Assembly: GCA_023399465.1 (NCBI GenBank)
Contig: JAEWPB010000006.1
Location: 1 to 15,253 of the forward strand
Length of the DNA stretch: 15,253 nt
Direction of reading: 5' to 3'
From: Pseudomonadota bacterium
Lineage (GTDB): Bacteria > Pseudomonadota > Alphaproteobacteria > Rhizobiales > Rhizobiaceae
Shown here: positions 1-7,456 of the stretch, one piece after another
Position numbering within the stretch: position 1 is the stretch's first letter
Layout of the letters: each line of letters starts with the position of its first letter
Notes under the pieces: generated by a model
What the model saw: the letters and a program-made list of their open reading frames with translations, nothing else
Databases searched by the model: none
Told to the model about the DNA's origin: nothing
Position numbers and translations under genes: made by a program

Positions 1-2
1 TT

Positions 3-78
<76 letters not shown>

Positions 79-87
79 ATTAAGGGT

Positions 88-101
88 CCGGCATTTGCCG
101 G
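88..101 (-). other. Hairpin in the tRNA-Ala leader
   Basis: CCGGC-ATTT-GCCGG, flanked by partly complementary bases, lies between the proposed promoter and the tRNA 5' end, so it would be part of the primary transcript leader. It may be a processing structure. There is no direct evidence for a function. Confidence 0.35.
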
Positions 102-144
102 GTCCGGGAAGCTTCGAAGCAGTGTGCCCCTCGGCTGTGGCGGC

Positions 145-173
145 TTATTACGTCTGCTTTTCGCAGATGGCAA
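145..173 (-). promoter_or_regulatory. Putative sigma-70 promoter of tRNA-Ala
   Basis: On the minus strand, TTGCCA (-35) is followed by 17 bases and then TAATAA (-10), an ideal spacing. Transcription would start near 138 and give a leader of about 60 nt before the tRNA. The spacer contains a small TCTGC/GCAGA inverted repeat. Assigned from consensus match only. Confidence 0.5.
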
Positions 174-177
174 GCCT

Positions 178-217
178 AAAAATCGAGCCCGGTGAAATTT
201 TTTGTTCACCGGGCTCG
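178..217 (-). terminator. Rho-independent terminator of the FYDLN-acid gene
   Basis: A perfect 13-bp inverted repeat (CGAGCCCGGTGAA, 184-196 against 205-217) with an 8-nt loop is followed on the minus strand by ATTTTT. It begins 9 bases after the stop codon of the minus-strand gene. It also insulates the downstream tRNA promoter. Confidence 0.85.
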
Positions 218-225
218 AAACGTCG

Positions 226-612
226 TCAAACTTCGTCGTCGTCACCGGTCACGCCGATGAGACCGCTCATGTCGTCGTCGTCCTCGTCCTCGTCGGTTTC
301 GAGGAAGGTGTCGTCGTCATCGTCGCCGAGCTCGACATCGTCGTCGCCCATATCGGGCAGGTCGTCGCCGCCGGCCGCCTCGTCGGCGTCCTCGAGCGAG
401 ACCAGCTCGACTTCCGTGTTCTCGGTATCGACTTCGGCGACATCCTCTTCCTCAGCCTTCTCGAGGCTCGCCGCTGCGGACGTTTCCTCGAAGAAGGACA
501 GCGGCCAGGATTTGCCGGTATAGGGAGAGACAACCGGATCCCGGTTCAAGTCGTAGAACTTCTTGCCGGTATCCGGATCGATGCGTTTGGTTCCAAGTTC
601 CGCTTTCGCCAC
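226..612 (-). CDS. FYDLN-acid (TIGR02300-type) conserved protein
   Basis: A 128-residue protein of unknown function belonging to the alphaproteobacterial family named for its FYDLN motif and acidic tail. The N-terminal block GTKRIDPDTGKKFYDLNRDP is followed by a VSPYTGKSWP stretch (residues about 7-37). The rest is extremely Asp/Glu-rich, including several Asp runs in the last 40 residues. It has no signal peptide or membrane segment, so it is probably cytosolic. The start chosen is GTG at 612, because AAGAGG sits 8 bases upstream. A longer reading from 648 has no ribosome site and adds 12 residues not seen in the family. The gene has its own promoter and terminator. The N-terminal block may bind metal or nucleic acid, but I cannot show this. 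Confidence 0.9.
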   Translation of the reverse strand: MAKAELGTKRIDPDTGKKFYDLNRDPVVSPYTGKSWPLSFFEETSAAASLEKAEEEDVAEVDTENTEVELVSLEDADEAAGGDDLPDMGDDDVELGDDDDDTFLETDEDEDDDDMSGLIGVTGDDDEV

Positions 613-696
613 TGTCAAAGCCTCTTGTATGGCCGAGTAATTCGGCACTTACGCCGGATCAACCGGCTGCTGACGGTACATATAATTTAGCCGGTC

Positions 697-725
697 CCCA
701 TAATGCTTGCGCCCTCTCCTGTCAA
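697..725 (-). promoter_or_regulatory. Putative sigma-70 promoter of the FYDLN-acid gene
   Basis: On the minus strand a perfect TTGACA (720-725) is followed by 17 bases and TATGGG, or by 16 bases and TTATGG. It lies about 85 bases upstream of the GTG start, and the implied leader is unstructured by eye. The same interval (613-886) must also hold the aroA promoter on the plus strand. There I see only a lone TATAAT at 681-686 without a good -35, so I do not call one. Confidence 0.5.
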
Positions 726-886
726 AGCCAAACTTTCTGCTGCTTTGCCTTGATTTTAAAGGCCCGGGAGATGACCCGCCGCAGAGTTTGTGTTAACGAG
801 CCGCCACAGGCGCGAAACCTGCCGACAGTCCGGAGGAACACTGGCATTTTGCGCATCGTCGTCCGCTTTGCAAAGGAATATTTCCC

Positions 887-2254
887 ATGTCGCATGGTGC
901 CCTCTCGAAACCCGCCACCTCGCGCAAGTCTTCGAACCTTGCCGGCACCATCCGCATCCCGGGTGACAAGTCGATTTCCCACCGTTCCTTCATGTTTGGC
1001 GGCCTGGCCGCGGGCGAAACCCGCATTACCGGCCTGCTCGAGGGCGAGGATGTCATCAACACCGGCAGGGCGATGCAGGCGATGGGCGCCAAGATCCGCA
1101 AGGAAGGCGACACCTGGATCATCAACGGCACCGGCAACGGTGCGCTGCTGGCGCCGCAGGCACCGCTCGATTTCGGCAATGCCGGTACCGGCTGCCGCCT
1201 GACGATGGGGCTTGTCGGGGTCTATGACTTCGCCTCGACCTTCATTGGCGACGCCTCGCTGACCAGCCGTCCGATGGGCCGGGTCCTCAATCCGCTGCGC
1301 GAAATGGGTGTGCAGGTCACGGCCGAGCCCGGCGACCGCCTGCCGGTGACGCTGCATGGCCCGAAGACCCCGAACCCGATTACCTATCGCGTGCCGATGG
1401 CGTCTGCCCAGGTGAAGTCCGCCGTGCTGCTCGCCGGCCTCAACACGCCGGGCATCACAACCGTGATAGAACCGGTAATGACGCGGGACCATACCGAGAA
1501 GATGCTGCAGGGTTTCGGCGCCAACCTGAGCGTCGAGACCGACGGCGACGGCGTGCGCACGATAAGCCTCGAAGGTCGCGGCAAGCTGACGGGCCAGGTG
1601 ATCGACGTTCCGGGCGACCCTTCCTCCACCGCCTTCCCGCTGGTTGCCGCCATTCTGGTGCCGGGTTCCGACATTACCATTGTCAACGTCCTGATGAACC
1701 CGACCCGCACCGGCCTGATCCTGACGCTGCAGGAAATGGGCGCCGATATCGAGATCCTCAATCCGCGCCTTGCCGGCGGCGAAGACGTCGCCGACCTGAG
1801 GGTCCGCCATTCGCAGCTGCGCGGCGTCACCGTTCCGGAAGACCGGGCGCCGTCGATGATCGACGAGTATCCGATCCTGGCGATCGCGGCCGCCTTTGCC
1901 GAAGGCACGACGGTGATGAACGGGCTCGACGAGCTGCGCGTCAAGGAATCCGACCGCCTTTCGGCCATGGCCACTGGCATGAAACTCAACGGCGTCGACT
2001 GCGACGAGGGCGAAGCCTCGCTCGTCGTGCGCGGCCGTCCCGACGGCAAGGGCTATGGCAACACGTCAGGCGCCCGGGTCAAGACCCATCTCGACCACCG
2101 CATCGCCATGAGCTTCCTCGTCATGGGCCTGGTCTCGGAAGCGCCGGTGACGGTTGACGATAGCACCATGATTGCGACATCCTTCCCCGAATTCATGGAC
2201 CTGATGACCGGATTGGGGGCAAACATCGAGATCCTGGAAAGCGAGGCCGCTTGA
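887..2254 (+). CDS. aroA: 3-phosphoshikimate 1-carboxyvinyltransferase (EPSP synthase, class II)
   Basis: Catalyses transfer of enolpyruvyl from PEP to shikimate-3-phosphate, step six of the shikimate pathway, in the cytosol. The 455-residue product matches the Agrobacterium CP4 class II enzyme in length and, as I recall it, collinearly. Visible landmarks are GDKSISHR at 26-33 (substrate-binding Lys28, Ser29, Arg33), FGNAGTGCRL at 96-105 (PEP-binding loop), RPMGRVL at 128-134, Asp326 in SMIDEYP, Glu354 in RVKESDR and DHRIAM at 403-408. The ATG is preceded by AAAGGAA at 8-base spacing. The stop overlaps the cmk start, so the two are translationally coupled. Position 100 is Gly, whereas glyphosate-insensitive CP4 has Ala; this is discussed in the findings. 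Confidence 0.98.
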   Translation: MSHGALSKPATSRKSSNLAGTIRIPGDKSISHRSFMFGGLAAGETRITGLLEGEDVINTGRAMQAMGAKIRKEGDTWIINGTGNGALLAPQAPLDFGNAGTGCRLTMGLVGVYDFASTFIGDASLTSRPMGRVLNPLREMGVQVTAEPGDRLPVTLHGPKTPNPITYRVPMASAQVKSAVLLAGLNTPGITTVIEPVMTRDHTEKMLQGFGANLSVETDGDGVRTISLEGRGKLTGQVIDVPGDPSSTAFPLVAAILVPGSDITIVNVLMNPTRTGLILTLQEMGADIEILNPRLAGGEDVADLRVRHSQLRGVTVPEDRAPSMIDEYPILAIAAAFAEGTTVMNGLDELRVKESDRLSAMATGMKLNGVDCDEGEASLVVRGRPDGKGYGNTSGARVKTHLDHRIAMSFLVMGLVSEAPVTVDDSTMIATSFPEFMDLMTGLGANIEILESEAA

Positions 2255-2895
2255 GCAGCTCGTTCGTCATCGCCATCGACGGGCCGGCCGCTGCCGGCAA
2301 GGGCACGCTGTCGCGGCTGGTCGCCGAAGCCTACGGCTTCCACCACCTCGACACCGGCCTGACCTACCGCGCCACGGCCAAGGCGCTGCTCGACGCCGCC
2401 TTGCCGCTCGATGACGAGGCGGTCGCCGCCACGGTTGCAAGGGACCTGGATCTCGCCGGGCTCGACCGCTCGGTCCTGTCCGCCCACGAGATCGGCGAGG
2501 CCGCGTCGAAGATCGCGGTGATGCCATCCGTGCGCCGCGCGCTGGTCGAGGCACAACGGGCGTTTTCAATCAGGCAGCCCGGCACGGTTCTCGATGGCCG
2601 CGATATCGGAACGGTGGTCTGCCCTGAGGCAAACGTTAAACTGTTCGTGACCGCCTCTGCGGACGTCAGGGCGAAACGCCGCTATGACGAAATCATCGCC
2701 AACGGCGGTACTGCGGACTATAATGTCATCCGCGATGACATAAAAAGGCGCGACGAGCGCGATATGGAACGTGCTGACAGCCCGCTCAAGCCAGCCGACG
2801 ATGCGCACTTGCTTGATACGTCGGAAATGAGTATAGAGGCGGCGTTTCAAGGGGCAAAGTCGATTATCGACGCTGTCCTGAAGCAGAAAGCATAG
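2251..2895 (+). CDS. cmk: Cytidylate kinase
   Basis: Phosphorylates CMP and dCMP with ATP in pyrimidine nucleotide recycling. The 214-residue product has the normal length for the family. It shows a P-loop GPAAAGKG at 11-18, the LDTGLTYR segment at 33-40, DGRDIG at 115-120 (CMP-binding), the lid-region RRDERD at 166-171 and a C-terminal LLDTSEM strand at 187-193. Translation starts at TTG, inside the TTGA that also contains the aroA stop. A purine-rich GAAAGCGAGG stretch just upstream serves as ribosome site. The aroA-cmk-rpsA order is widespread in Proteobacteria. A likely terminator 15 bases downstream suggests rpsA is at least partly transcribed separately. Confidence 0.97.
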   Translation: MSSSFVIAIDGPAAAGKGTLSRLVAEAYGFHHLDTGLTYRATAKALLDAALPLDDEAVAATVARDLDLAGLDRSVLSAHEIGEAASKIAVMPSVRRALVEAQRAFSIRQPGTVLDGRDIGTVVCPEANVKLFVTASADVRAKRRYDEIIANGGTADYNVIRDDIKRRDERDMERADSPLKPADDAHLLDTSEMSIEAAFQGAKSIIDAVLKQKA

Positions 2896-2909
2896 TCGAA
2901 TTGAAGCTC

Positions 2910-2938
2910 GCCGTGCAAATTGCGCGGCTGCTCTTTTT
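2910..2938 (+). terminator. Probable terminator or attenuator between cmk and rpsA
   Basis: GCCGTGCA-AAT-TGCGCGGC forms an 8-bp stem with one G-U pair. It is extended by a looser AGC/GCT closure and followed by TCTTTTT. The T-run is a few bases past the stem, so it may be only partly efficient, allowing some read-through into rpsA. Confidence 0.5.
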
Positions 2939-3040
2939 GAAGCCTAGCCTGATTTCCCGTCCCGCGCCGGATTGCCCTTGTTCGATAACGACAGGGCGGA
3001 CTGGATTTTAGGCCTGTTCAACACCAGCCCCCGGCGCATC

Positions 3041-3065
3041 GTGTCCCGATTGGACACACCAGGAG
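3041..3065 (+). promoter_or_regulatory. rpsA leader hairpin plus strong Shine-Dalgarno
   Basis: GTGTCC-CGATT-GGACAC (3041-3057) is a perfect 6-bp stem ending four bases before AGGAG (3061-3065), which is 5 bases from the ATG at 3071. Such a structure could modulate ribosome loading. It also decides the start: the in-frame upstream reading from 2972 would place this SD inside a coding sequence. Confidence 0.45.
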
Positions 3066-3070
3066 ATTCA

Positions 3071-4774
3071 ATGTCTGTATCTACCCCCACCCGTGATGAT
3101 TTTGCCGCTCTTCTCGAAGAGTCGTTTGCCAAGCACGACCTCGCTGAAGGCTATGTCGCCAAGGGTATCGTCACCGCCATCGAAAAGGATGTTGCGGTCG
3201 TTGACGTCGGCCTGAAGGTCGAAGGCCGCGTTCCGCTCAAGGAATTCGGCGCCAAGGCCAAGGACGGCTCGCTCAAGGTTGGCGACGAAGTCGAAGTCTA
3301 TGTCGAGCGCATCGAAAACGCTCTCGGCGAAGCGGTTCTGTCGCGCGAGAAGGCTCGCCGCGAAGAGAGCTGGCAGCGCCTGGAAGTGAAGTTCGAAGCC
3401 GGCGAACGCGTCGAAGGCGTCATCTTCAACCAGGTCAAGGGTGGCTTCACCGTCGATCTCGACGGCGCCGTTGCCTTCCTGCCGCGCTCGCAGGTCGACA
3501 TCCGTCCGATCCGCGACGTGACCCCGCTGATGCACAACCCGCAGCCCTTCGAAATCCTCAAGATGGACAAGCGCCGTGGCAACATCGTCGTCTCGCGCCG
3601 CACGGTCCTCGAAGAGTCGCGTGCCGAGCAGCGTTCTGAAATCGTTCAGAACCTCGAAGAAGGCCAGGTTGTTGACGGCGTCGTCAAGAACATCACCGAC
3701 TACGGTGCGTTCGTTGACCTCGGCGGCATCGACGGCCTGCTGCACGTTACCGACATGGCGTGGCGCCGCGTCAACCATCCGTCGGAAATCCTGAACATCG
3801 GCCAGCAGGTCAAGGTTCAGATCATCCGCATCAACCAGGAAACCCACCGCATCTCGCTCGGCATGAAGCAGCTCGAGTCCGATCCGTGGGATGGCATCTC
3901 GGCCAAGTATCCGGAAGGCAAGAAGATCAAGGGCACCGTCACGAACATCACCGACTACGGTGCGTTCGTCGAGCTGGAGCCGGGCATCGAAGGCCTCATC
4001 CACATCTCCGAAATGTCCTGGACCAAGAAGAACGTGCACCCCGGCAAGATCCTGTCCACGAGCCAGGAAGTCGACGTTGTCGTTCTCGAAGTCGACCCGA
4101 CCAAGCGCCGCATCTCGCTCGGCCTCAAGCAGACGCTTGAAAACCCGTGGCAGGCATTTGCCCACACCCACCCGGCCGGCACCGAAGTCGAAGGCGAAGT
4201 CAAGAACAAGACCGAGTTCGGCCTGTTCATCGGCCTCGAAGGCGATGTCGACGGCATGGTGCACCTCTCCGACCTCGACTGGAACCGTCCGGGCGAACAG
4301 GTCATCGAGGAGTACAACAAGGGTGACGTCGTCAAGGCTGTCGTTCTCGACGTCGACGTCGAGAAGGAGCGCATCTCTCTCGGCATCAAGCAGCTCGGCC
4401 GCGATTCCGTCGGCGAAGCTGCCGCTTCCGGCGACCTGCGCAAGAATGCAGTCGTTTCCTGCGAAGTCATCGCAGTCAACGACGGCGGCATCGAAGTGAA
4501 GCTCGTCAACCACGAAGACATCACCTCGTTCATCCGCCGCGCAGACCTCGCACGCGACCGCGACGATCAGCGTCCGGAGCGTTTCTCGGTCGGTCAGGTT
4601 GTTGACGCCCGCGTCACCAACTTCTCCAAGAAGGACCGCAAGGTCATGCTTTCGATCAAGGCTCTGGAAATTGCCGAAGAGAAGGAAGCAGTCGCACAGT
4701 TCGGTTCGTCCGACTCGGGCGCTTCGCTCGGCGACATTCTCGGCGCCGCCCTGAAGAACCGCAACGCCGAGTAA
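3071..4774 (+). CDS. rpsA: 30S ribosomal protein S1
   Basis: Binds mRNA on the small ribosomal subunit and supports translation initiation on structured or weak-SD messages. The 567-residue product has six S1 OB-fold repeats at about 28-94, 112-177, 198-266, 283-353, 370-440 and 457-531. Repeats 3 and 4 carry the near-identical NITDYGAFV signature, and most repeats close with a (R/K)-I-SLG-(M/L/I)-K-Q-type strand. The tail ends in a conserved-looking LGDILGAALK segment. The ATG at 3071 follows AGGAG; a 33-residue upstream extension has no ribosome site and is rejected. Codon use is strongly biased (GGC, CTC, AAG), as expected for a highly expressed gene. A strong terminator follows. Confidence 0.98.
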   Translation: MSVSTPTRDDFAALLEESFAKHDLAEGYVAKGIVTAIEKDVAVVDVGLKVEGRVPLKEFGAKAKDGSLKVGDEVEVYVERIENALGEAVLSREKARREESWQRLEVKFEAGERVEGVIFNQVKGGFTVDLDGAVAFLPRSQVDIRPIRDVTPLMHNPQPFEILKMDKRRGNIVVSRRTVLEESRAEQRSEIVQNLEEGQVVDGVVKNITDYGAFVDLGGIDGLLHVTDMAWRRVNHPSEILNIGQQVKVQIIRINQETHRISLGMKQLESDPWDGISAKYPEGKKIKGTVTNITDYGAFVELEPGIEGLIHISEMSWTKKNVHPGKILSTSQEVDVVVLEVDPTKRRISLGLKQTLENPWQAFAHTHPAGTEVEGEVKNKTEFGLFIGLEGDVDGMVHLSDLDWNRPGEQVIEEYNKGDVVKAVVLDVDVEKERISLGIKQLGRDSVGEAAASGDLRKNAVVSCEVIAVNDGGIEVKLVNHEDITSFIRRADLARDRDDQRPERFSVGQVVDARVTNFSKKDRKVMLSIKALEIAEEKEAVAQFGSSDSGASLGDILGAALKNRNAE

Positions 4775-4796
4775 TCGGATCCGGTTTGAAACAAGG

Positions 4797-4829
4797 AACC
4801 CGCCGGACGGCCTGTCCGGCGGGTTTTTT
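4797..4829 (+). terminator. Rho-independent terminator of rpsA
   Basis: AACCCGCCGGAC (4797-4808) pairs with GTCCGGCGGGTT (4814-4825) around a 5-nt loop, followed by a run of T. It lies 22 bases after the stop. It is effective only in the plus direction, because no T-run follows on the other strand. Confidence 0.93.
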
Positions 4830-4844
4830 CATGCCCTTGTGATG

Positions 4845-4868
4845 CTCAAAGCCGTTTCACGGCTTGAG
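4845..4868 (-). terminator. Weak hairpin after the 573-residue minus-strand gene
   Basis: CTCAAAGCCGT/ACGGCTTGAG with a TTC loop (one bulged A) lies just beyond the stop codon of the minus-strand gene, facing the rpsA terminator. It lacks a T-run on either strand, so it may stabilise a 3' end rather than terminate by itself. Confidence 0.35.
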
Positions 4869-4877
4869 AGAAACGCT

Positions 4878-6599
4878 CTAGGCCTGATTGCGGCGATAGA
4901 GGCCGTAGCCGAAGTCGAGCAGCCCCTCGTCGAAATCCGCGCCGACCATATCGGCTGCTGCATTCGCCTCAAGCTGCTCGCCGCCATCCTCCCCGCCGGC
5001 ACCGCTGTCATCTCCGTCGGCATCGGCGAATGCCTGTTGCTCGTCGGCGTCGTCGCTTCCCCGCTGGTCTTCACCCTCGTCGTCGCGATGCAGTTCCTGC
5101 GGCTCATCCATTTCGGCGGGTTCGGAAGCCGGGAGATAGTTGACCATGGCGAACGGAACGCCCTCGCGCAGGATCGGACGGATATCGGCCATCAGCGGCC
5201 GCTCCTGCGCAACCGCTGTTTCCTTAGCCGCCAGGCCCGCGCCTTCATGCGCCCGGGCCGCAGCACCGGCCGGCATCCCGCCATCGCCGTCGTCCATGGC
5301 CGGGGTTGGCACACCGCCGGCACGCGCCGGCACGACGCCGCGATCGGAGGGCTGTGGCATTTGACCTTCCGGCTGAGGCCGGGGGGCAACCGCGGCGACC
5401 GGTTGTATCGGCCGTGCCTGCTTCATCGACCGGATGGCTGCCATCTGCGCCTCGCCGATGACCGCCTTCAATGTATCCTGCGCCTGTGCCACGGCAGCTG
5501 CCGCGCCATAGCCAAAAGCCTTGAGGATGAGCGCAATGGGCTGATCGGCCGCTGCACGCGCCTGCGTTCCCGACGCAGCTGCCATCACGGCAGGGTTCAG
5601 CGCCACCCCGGCCACCCTCTGCGACGGATCGGCCGGCTGTTGCGGCCCCGATTGTCCGGTCACCGCGCTTTCACCGTCAACGACAAGCGCTTGCAGCGGC
5701 ATGGCGTTTGCCGCGACTACCGCCGGACCGCGCACGGCTGCGGCAGCCGGCGGACCAGCCTGTTGGCCGTGCGACTGCAGGGCACCGATCTCGGATTGGA
5801 ACACGCGGACGGTTCTTCCAGGCGCAGCAGCGACCGCCGGCCGCTCCCCGGATGCGAGCCGCTGCGTTGCCGCCTGCCCCACGCTCTCGGTCATTGCCTG
5901 TGCAATCCCCTCGAGCCGTACACCCTGTTGCTGCTGCAACACCGCATGGACCCCCAGGGGCTTCAATGCGCTGGCAAGCCGGCCGAGACCATCCGCTAGC
6001 GCCCGCGGCGCCAGACCATGGCCGTCGCGCTGCGGCGCGGAATGATTCGAAACCGGCGCCAAAGGCTGGCGGCCCGGCCCCCGTTCGCGCACCGCCTCTG
6101 CCCCTTGACTGTAGGAACTCACGACTGCGCGCACCGCAAGTTCGCGGGCATTGAACCGCGCCGCCTCGACCAGTGCGCCAAGTCGTGCCGCCGCCTCACC
6201 GGTCGGATTTTTCAGGGCCTCGATGACGATCTTGATATCGGCGCCCGGCGCCAGTTGTTTCAGCAGTTGCTCCACCGCGTTGCGCTGGGCCGGCGTTGCC
6301 GACCTCAGACCTTCGGCAAGCCGCAATGCGTAGGCGACGTCAGCCTCTCCATTCTGCCGGGGGAGATCCAGAACCTTGCCGATCGCCTCTATCACCCGCG
6401 CAAGCTCCTGCGTCATTCCCGGGCGGCTGGTCATGATAAGGGCGGTCAGCTTGTCGGCGACGATCGCATTGGCATCACGCGTGGCCGCATCGATCGGAAC
6501 CGCGGTCTCCGCGGACGGGCCCCTTCCGGGCACGGCCGATGGCTGCGGGATCTGGGCGGCAGGAGCAGCATTCTGTATCGCATGGACCGGTGGCAGCAT
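4878..6599 (-). CDS. Hypothetical Ala/Gln/Pro-rich protein with acidic tail (573 aa)
   Basis: I do not recognise this family. The N-terminus is Pro/Ala-rich and disordered-looking (1-40). An apparently helical region follows at about 42-165, containing RLAEGL, QLLKQLAPG and EAAARLGALVEAA. Next comes a long Ala/Gln/Pro/Val low-complexity stretch (170-460). A strongly acidic segment at 494-545 precedes a short hydrophobic end, DFGYGLYRRNQA. There is no signal peptide or membrane helix. The ATG at 6599 is chosen because AAAGGA lies 8 bases upstream; a longer reading from 6725 adds 42 unlikely residues. It stands convergent to rpsA and alone, with a CtrA-like site about 220 bases upstream. The composition recalls flagellar hook-length proteins, but their C-terminal signature is absent. 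The 42-165 region loosely resembles part of the 410-residue neighbour. Confidence 0.7.
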   Translation of the reverse strand: MLPPVHAIQNAAPAAQIPQPSAVPGRGPSAETAVPIDAATRDANAIVADKLTALIMTSRPGMTQELARVIEAIGKVLDLPRQNGEADVAYALRLAEGLRSATPAQRNAVEQLLKQLAPGADIKIVIEALKNPTGEAAARLGALVEAARFNARELAVRAVVSSYSQGAEAVRERGPGRQPLAPVSNHSAPQRDGHGLAPRALADGLGRLASALKPLGVHAVLQQQQGVRLEGIAQAMTESVGQAATQRLASGERPAVAAAPGRTVRVFQSEIGALQSHGQQAGPPAAAAVRGPAVVAANAMPLQALVVDGESAVTGQSGPQQPADPSQRVAGVALNPAVMAAASGTQARAAADQPIALILKAFGYGAAAAVAQAQDTLKAVIGEAQMAAIRSMKQARPIQPVAAVAPRPQPEGQMPQPSDRGVVPARAGGVPTPAMDDGDGGMPAGAAARAHEGAGLAAKETAVAQERPLMADIRPILREGVPFAMVNYLPASEPAEMDEPQELHRDDEGEDQRGSDDADEQQAFADADGDDSGAGGEDGGEQLEANAAADMVGADFDEGLLDFGYGLYRRNQA

Positions 6600-6899
6600 C
6601 GCTTGCTTCCTTTCGGGCGGGAGCGAGAGGAGAATGGCATCGGACGGAAGACCGCTCATGCGATCCGAAACATCCCCTTGTGCGCCACCGGCTGCCCGGC
6701 AATCTCGCACCCCCAGCCGGCGCATTGTCCAGCGATCCGCCCTGGCGGAGAATCACATGCGGCGGCCCGACGCATCACAATGCTGTCGAATGTTCGCGTG
6801 ACACCATGGCAGCGCAATCTTAACATTTCGCTAACCATGTTTTACGCCGCGCGGAATTGCCACCGGTCCGATAGGAAGGCCTTGCGTCTCTCGCTCTGG
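6600..6899. other. Intergenic region upstream of the 573-residue gene
   Basis: These 300 bases contain no gene I can support; short minus-strand readings lack ribosome sites or family resemblance. The only structure I see is the CtrA-like site at 6820-6835. On the minus strand a five-codon reading beginning at 6675 (Met-Phe-Arg-Ile-Ala) ends where another possible upstream start of the long gene begins. It could be a chance overlap. Confidence 0.5.
6820..6835 (+). promoter_or_regulatory. CtrA-like site upstream of the 573-residue gene
   Basis: TTAA-CATTTCG-CTAAC followed by CATG matches the alphaproteobacterial CtrA consensus TTAA-N7-TTAAC with one mismatch. The second half also resembles the TTAACCAT half-site used in rhizobia. 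It lies about 220 bases before the minus-strand start at 6599. Consensus match only. Confidence 0.35.
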
Positions 6900-7196
6900 C
6901 TAGTTCATCCGACCGGCAAAGAAGCGGTACACGCCGTTGTCGTCGGGATGGATGGCGGAGATCTTGTCCTCGTCCCATGCAAGATAGAAGTCGGCCTCCG
7001 GATCGGGTATCGTCGCCACCACATCGAGCACGCTGCCCTTCGTCCTGCTCGGAAGAGCCTCTTCCTCCGCCATTTCGTCAGCTGCCGGCACTTCGGCTTC
7101 ATGGGCGAGCGGAGGCGCTTCGACCCGCGCCCGCTCGTCATCGCGGGGGGCGATATCGGCGAGGATATCGATCGCGTTTGCAGCCGATTCGTCCAC
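6900..7196 (-). CDS. Hypothetical small acidic protein (98 aa)
   Basis: I do not recognise this protein. The first 55 residues are acidic and Ala-rich, likely flexible. The second half is more ordered, with DVVATIPDPEADFYLAWDED and then the ending DDNGVYRFFAGRMN. The last dozen residues align with the end of the 410-residue protein encoded upstream (DEAGIYQLLRRQ): shared Asp, Gly and Tyr, and hydrophobics in register. The start is GTG at 7196 with only a poor GGCGG-type ribosome site; the next in-frame Met is too far in (residue 42). Codon use and GC resemble the chromosome. The 260 bases upstream carry one copy of the 37-bp repeat. There is no signal peptide or membrane segment. Confidence 0.6.
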   Translation of the reverse strand: MDESAANAIDILADIAPRDDERARVEAPPLAHEAEVPAADEMAEEEALPSRTKGSVLDVVATIPDPEADFYLAWDEDKISAIHPDDNGVYRFFAGRMN

Positions 7197-7356
7197 TAGC
7201 GCACCGCCATGGAAGATGTGCGGTCAAGTGCACCCGCAGCAAGGCCCCGGCCGGCCGCTTGCCCCCCGAACCTCTTTCGAAGGGGTTCCGGCGAACCGGA
7301 GGATCGGTGCAAAGGCGTCATGGCTGAAGTCCGCTTGTCGTCTCGTCAGAAGTGAG

Positions 7357-7393
7357 GCCAAGGATATGGCCGAGCGGTAAACCAAACTTTAAC
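7357..7393 (-). repeat. 37-bp repeat, copy A, with CtrA-like core
   Basis: On the plus strand this reads GCCAAGGATA, an 8-base variable spacer, then CGGTAAACCAAACTTTAAC. It matches copy B at 33 of 37 positions, with the outer 10 and 19 bases identical. It sits about 160 bases upstream of the 98-residue minus-strand gene and 64 bases beyond the end of the 410-residue gene. The core TAAA-N7-TTAAC resembles a CtrA site. Confidence 0.75.
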
Positions 7394-7456
7394 TCTGCCG
7401 GGACGCGTTCACCGGAGAGCCCAATACCTTCCGCCGTGCAGGTCAGTGGCGCCCGC

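Noticed and set aside
720..740. Third copy of the 37-bp repeat near the aroA upstream region
   Set aside because: Only CCAAACTTT is shared; neither the GCCAAGGATA block nor the TTAAC half-site is present.
722..1810. 362-codon minus-strand frame opposite aroA
   Set aside because: It is a GC-driven shadow of the certain aroA gene, with no motifs or ribosome site.
2972..3070. 33-residue N-terminal extension of ribosomal protein S1
   Set aside because: No ribosome site at the TTG start. The internal AGGAG-ATG fits, and known S1 proteins begin at the later Met.
3068..4513. 481-codon minus-strand frame opposite rpsA
   Set aside because: Shadow created by strong codon bias of rpsA; repetitive Asp/Val-rich translation without family resemblance.
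4878..6599. Flagellar hook-length control protein (FliK)
   Set aside because: Length and Ala/Gln/Pro composition are similar, but the C-terminal signature domain of FliK is absent and the end is acidic. No flagellar genes are next to it.
4839..7199. Two long plus-strand frames (4839-5999 and 6018-7199)
   Set aside because: They lie opposite the 573- and 98-residue genes, are Arg/Cys/His-rich as expected from shadow frames, and have no domain character or ribosome site.
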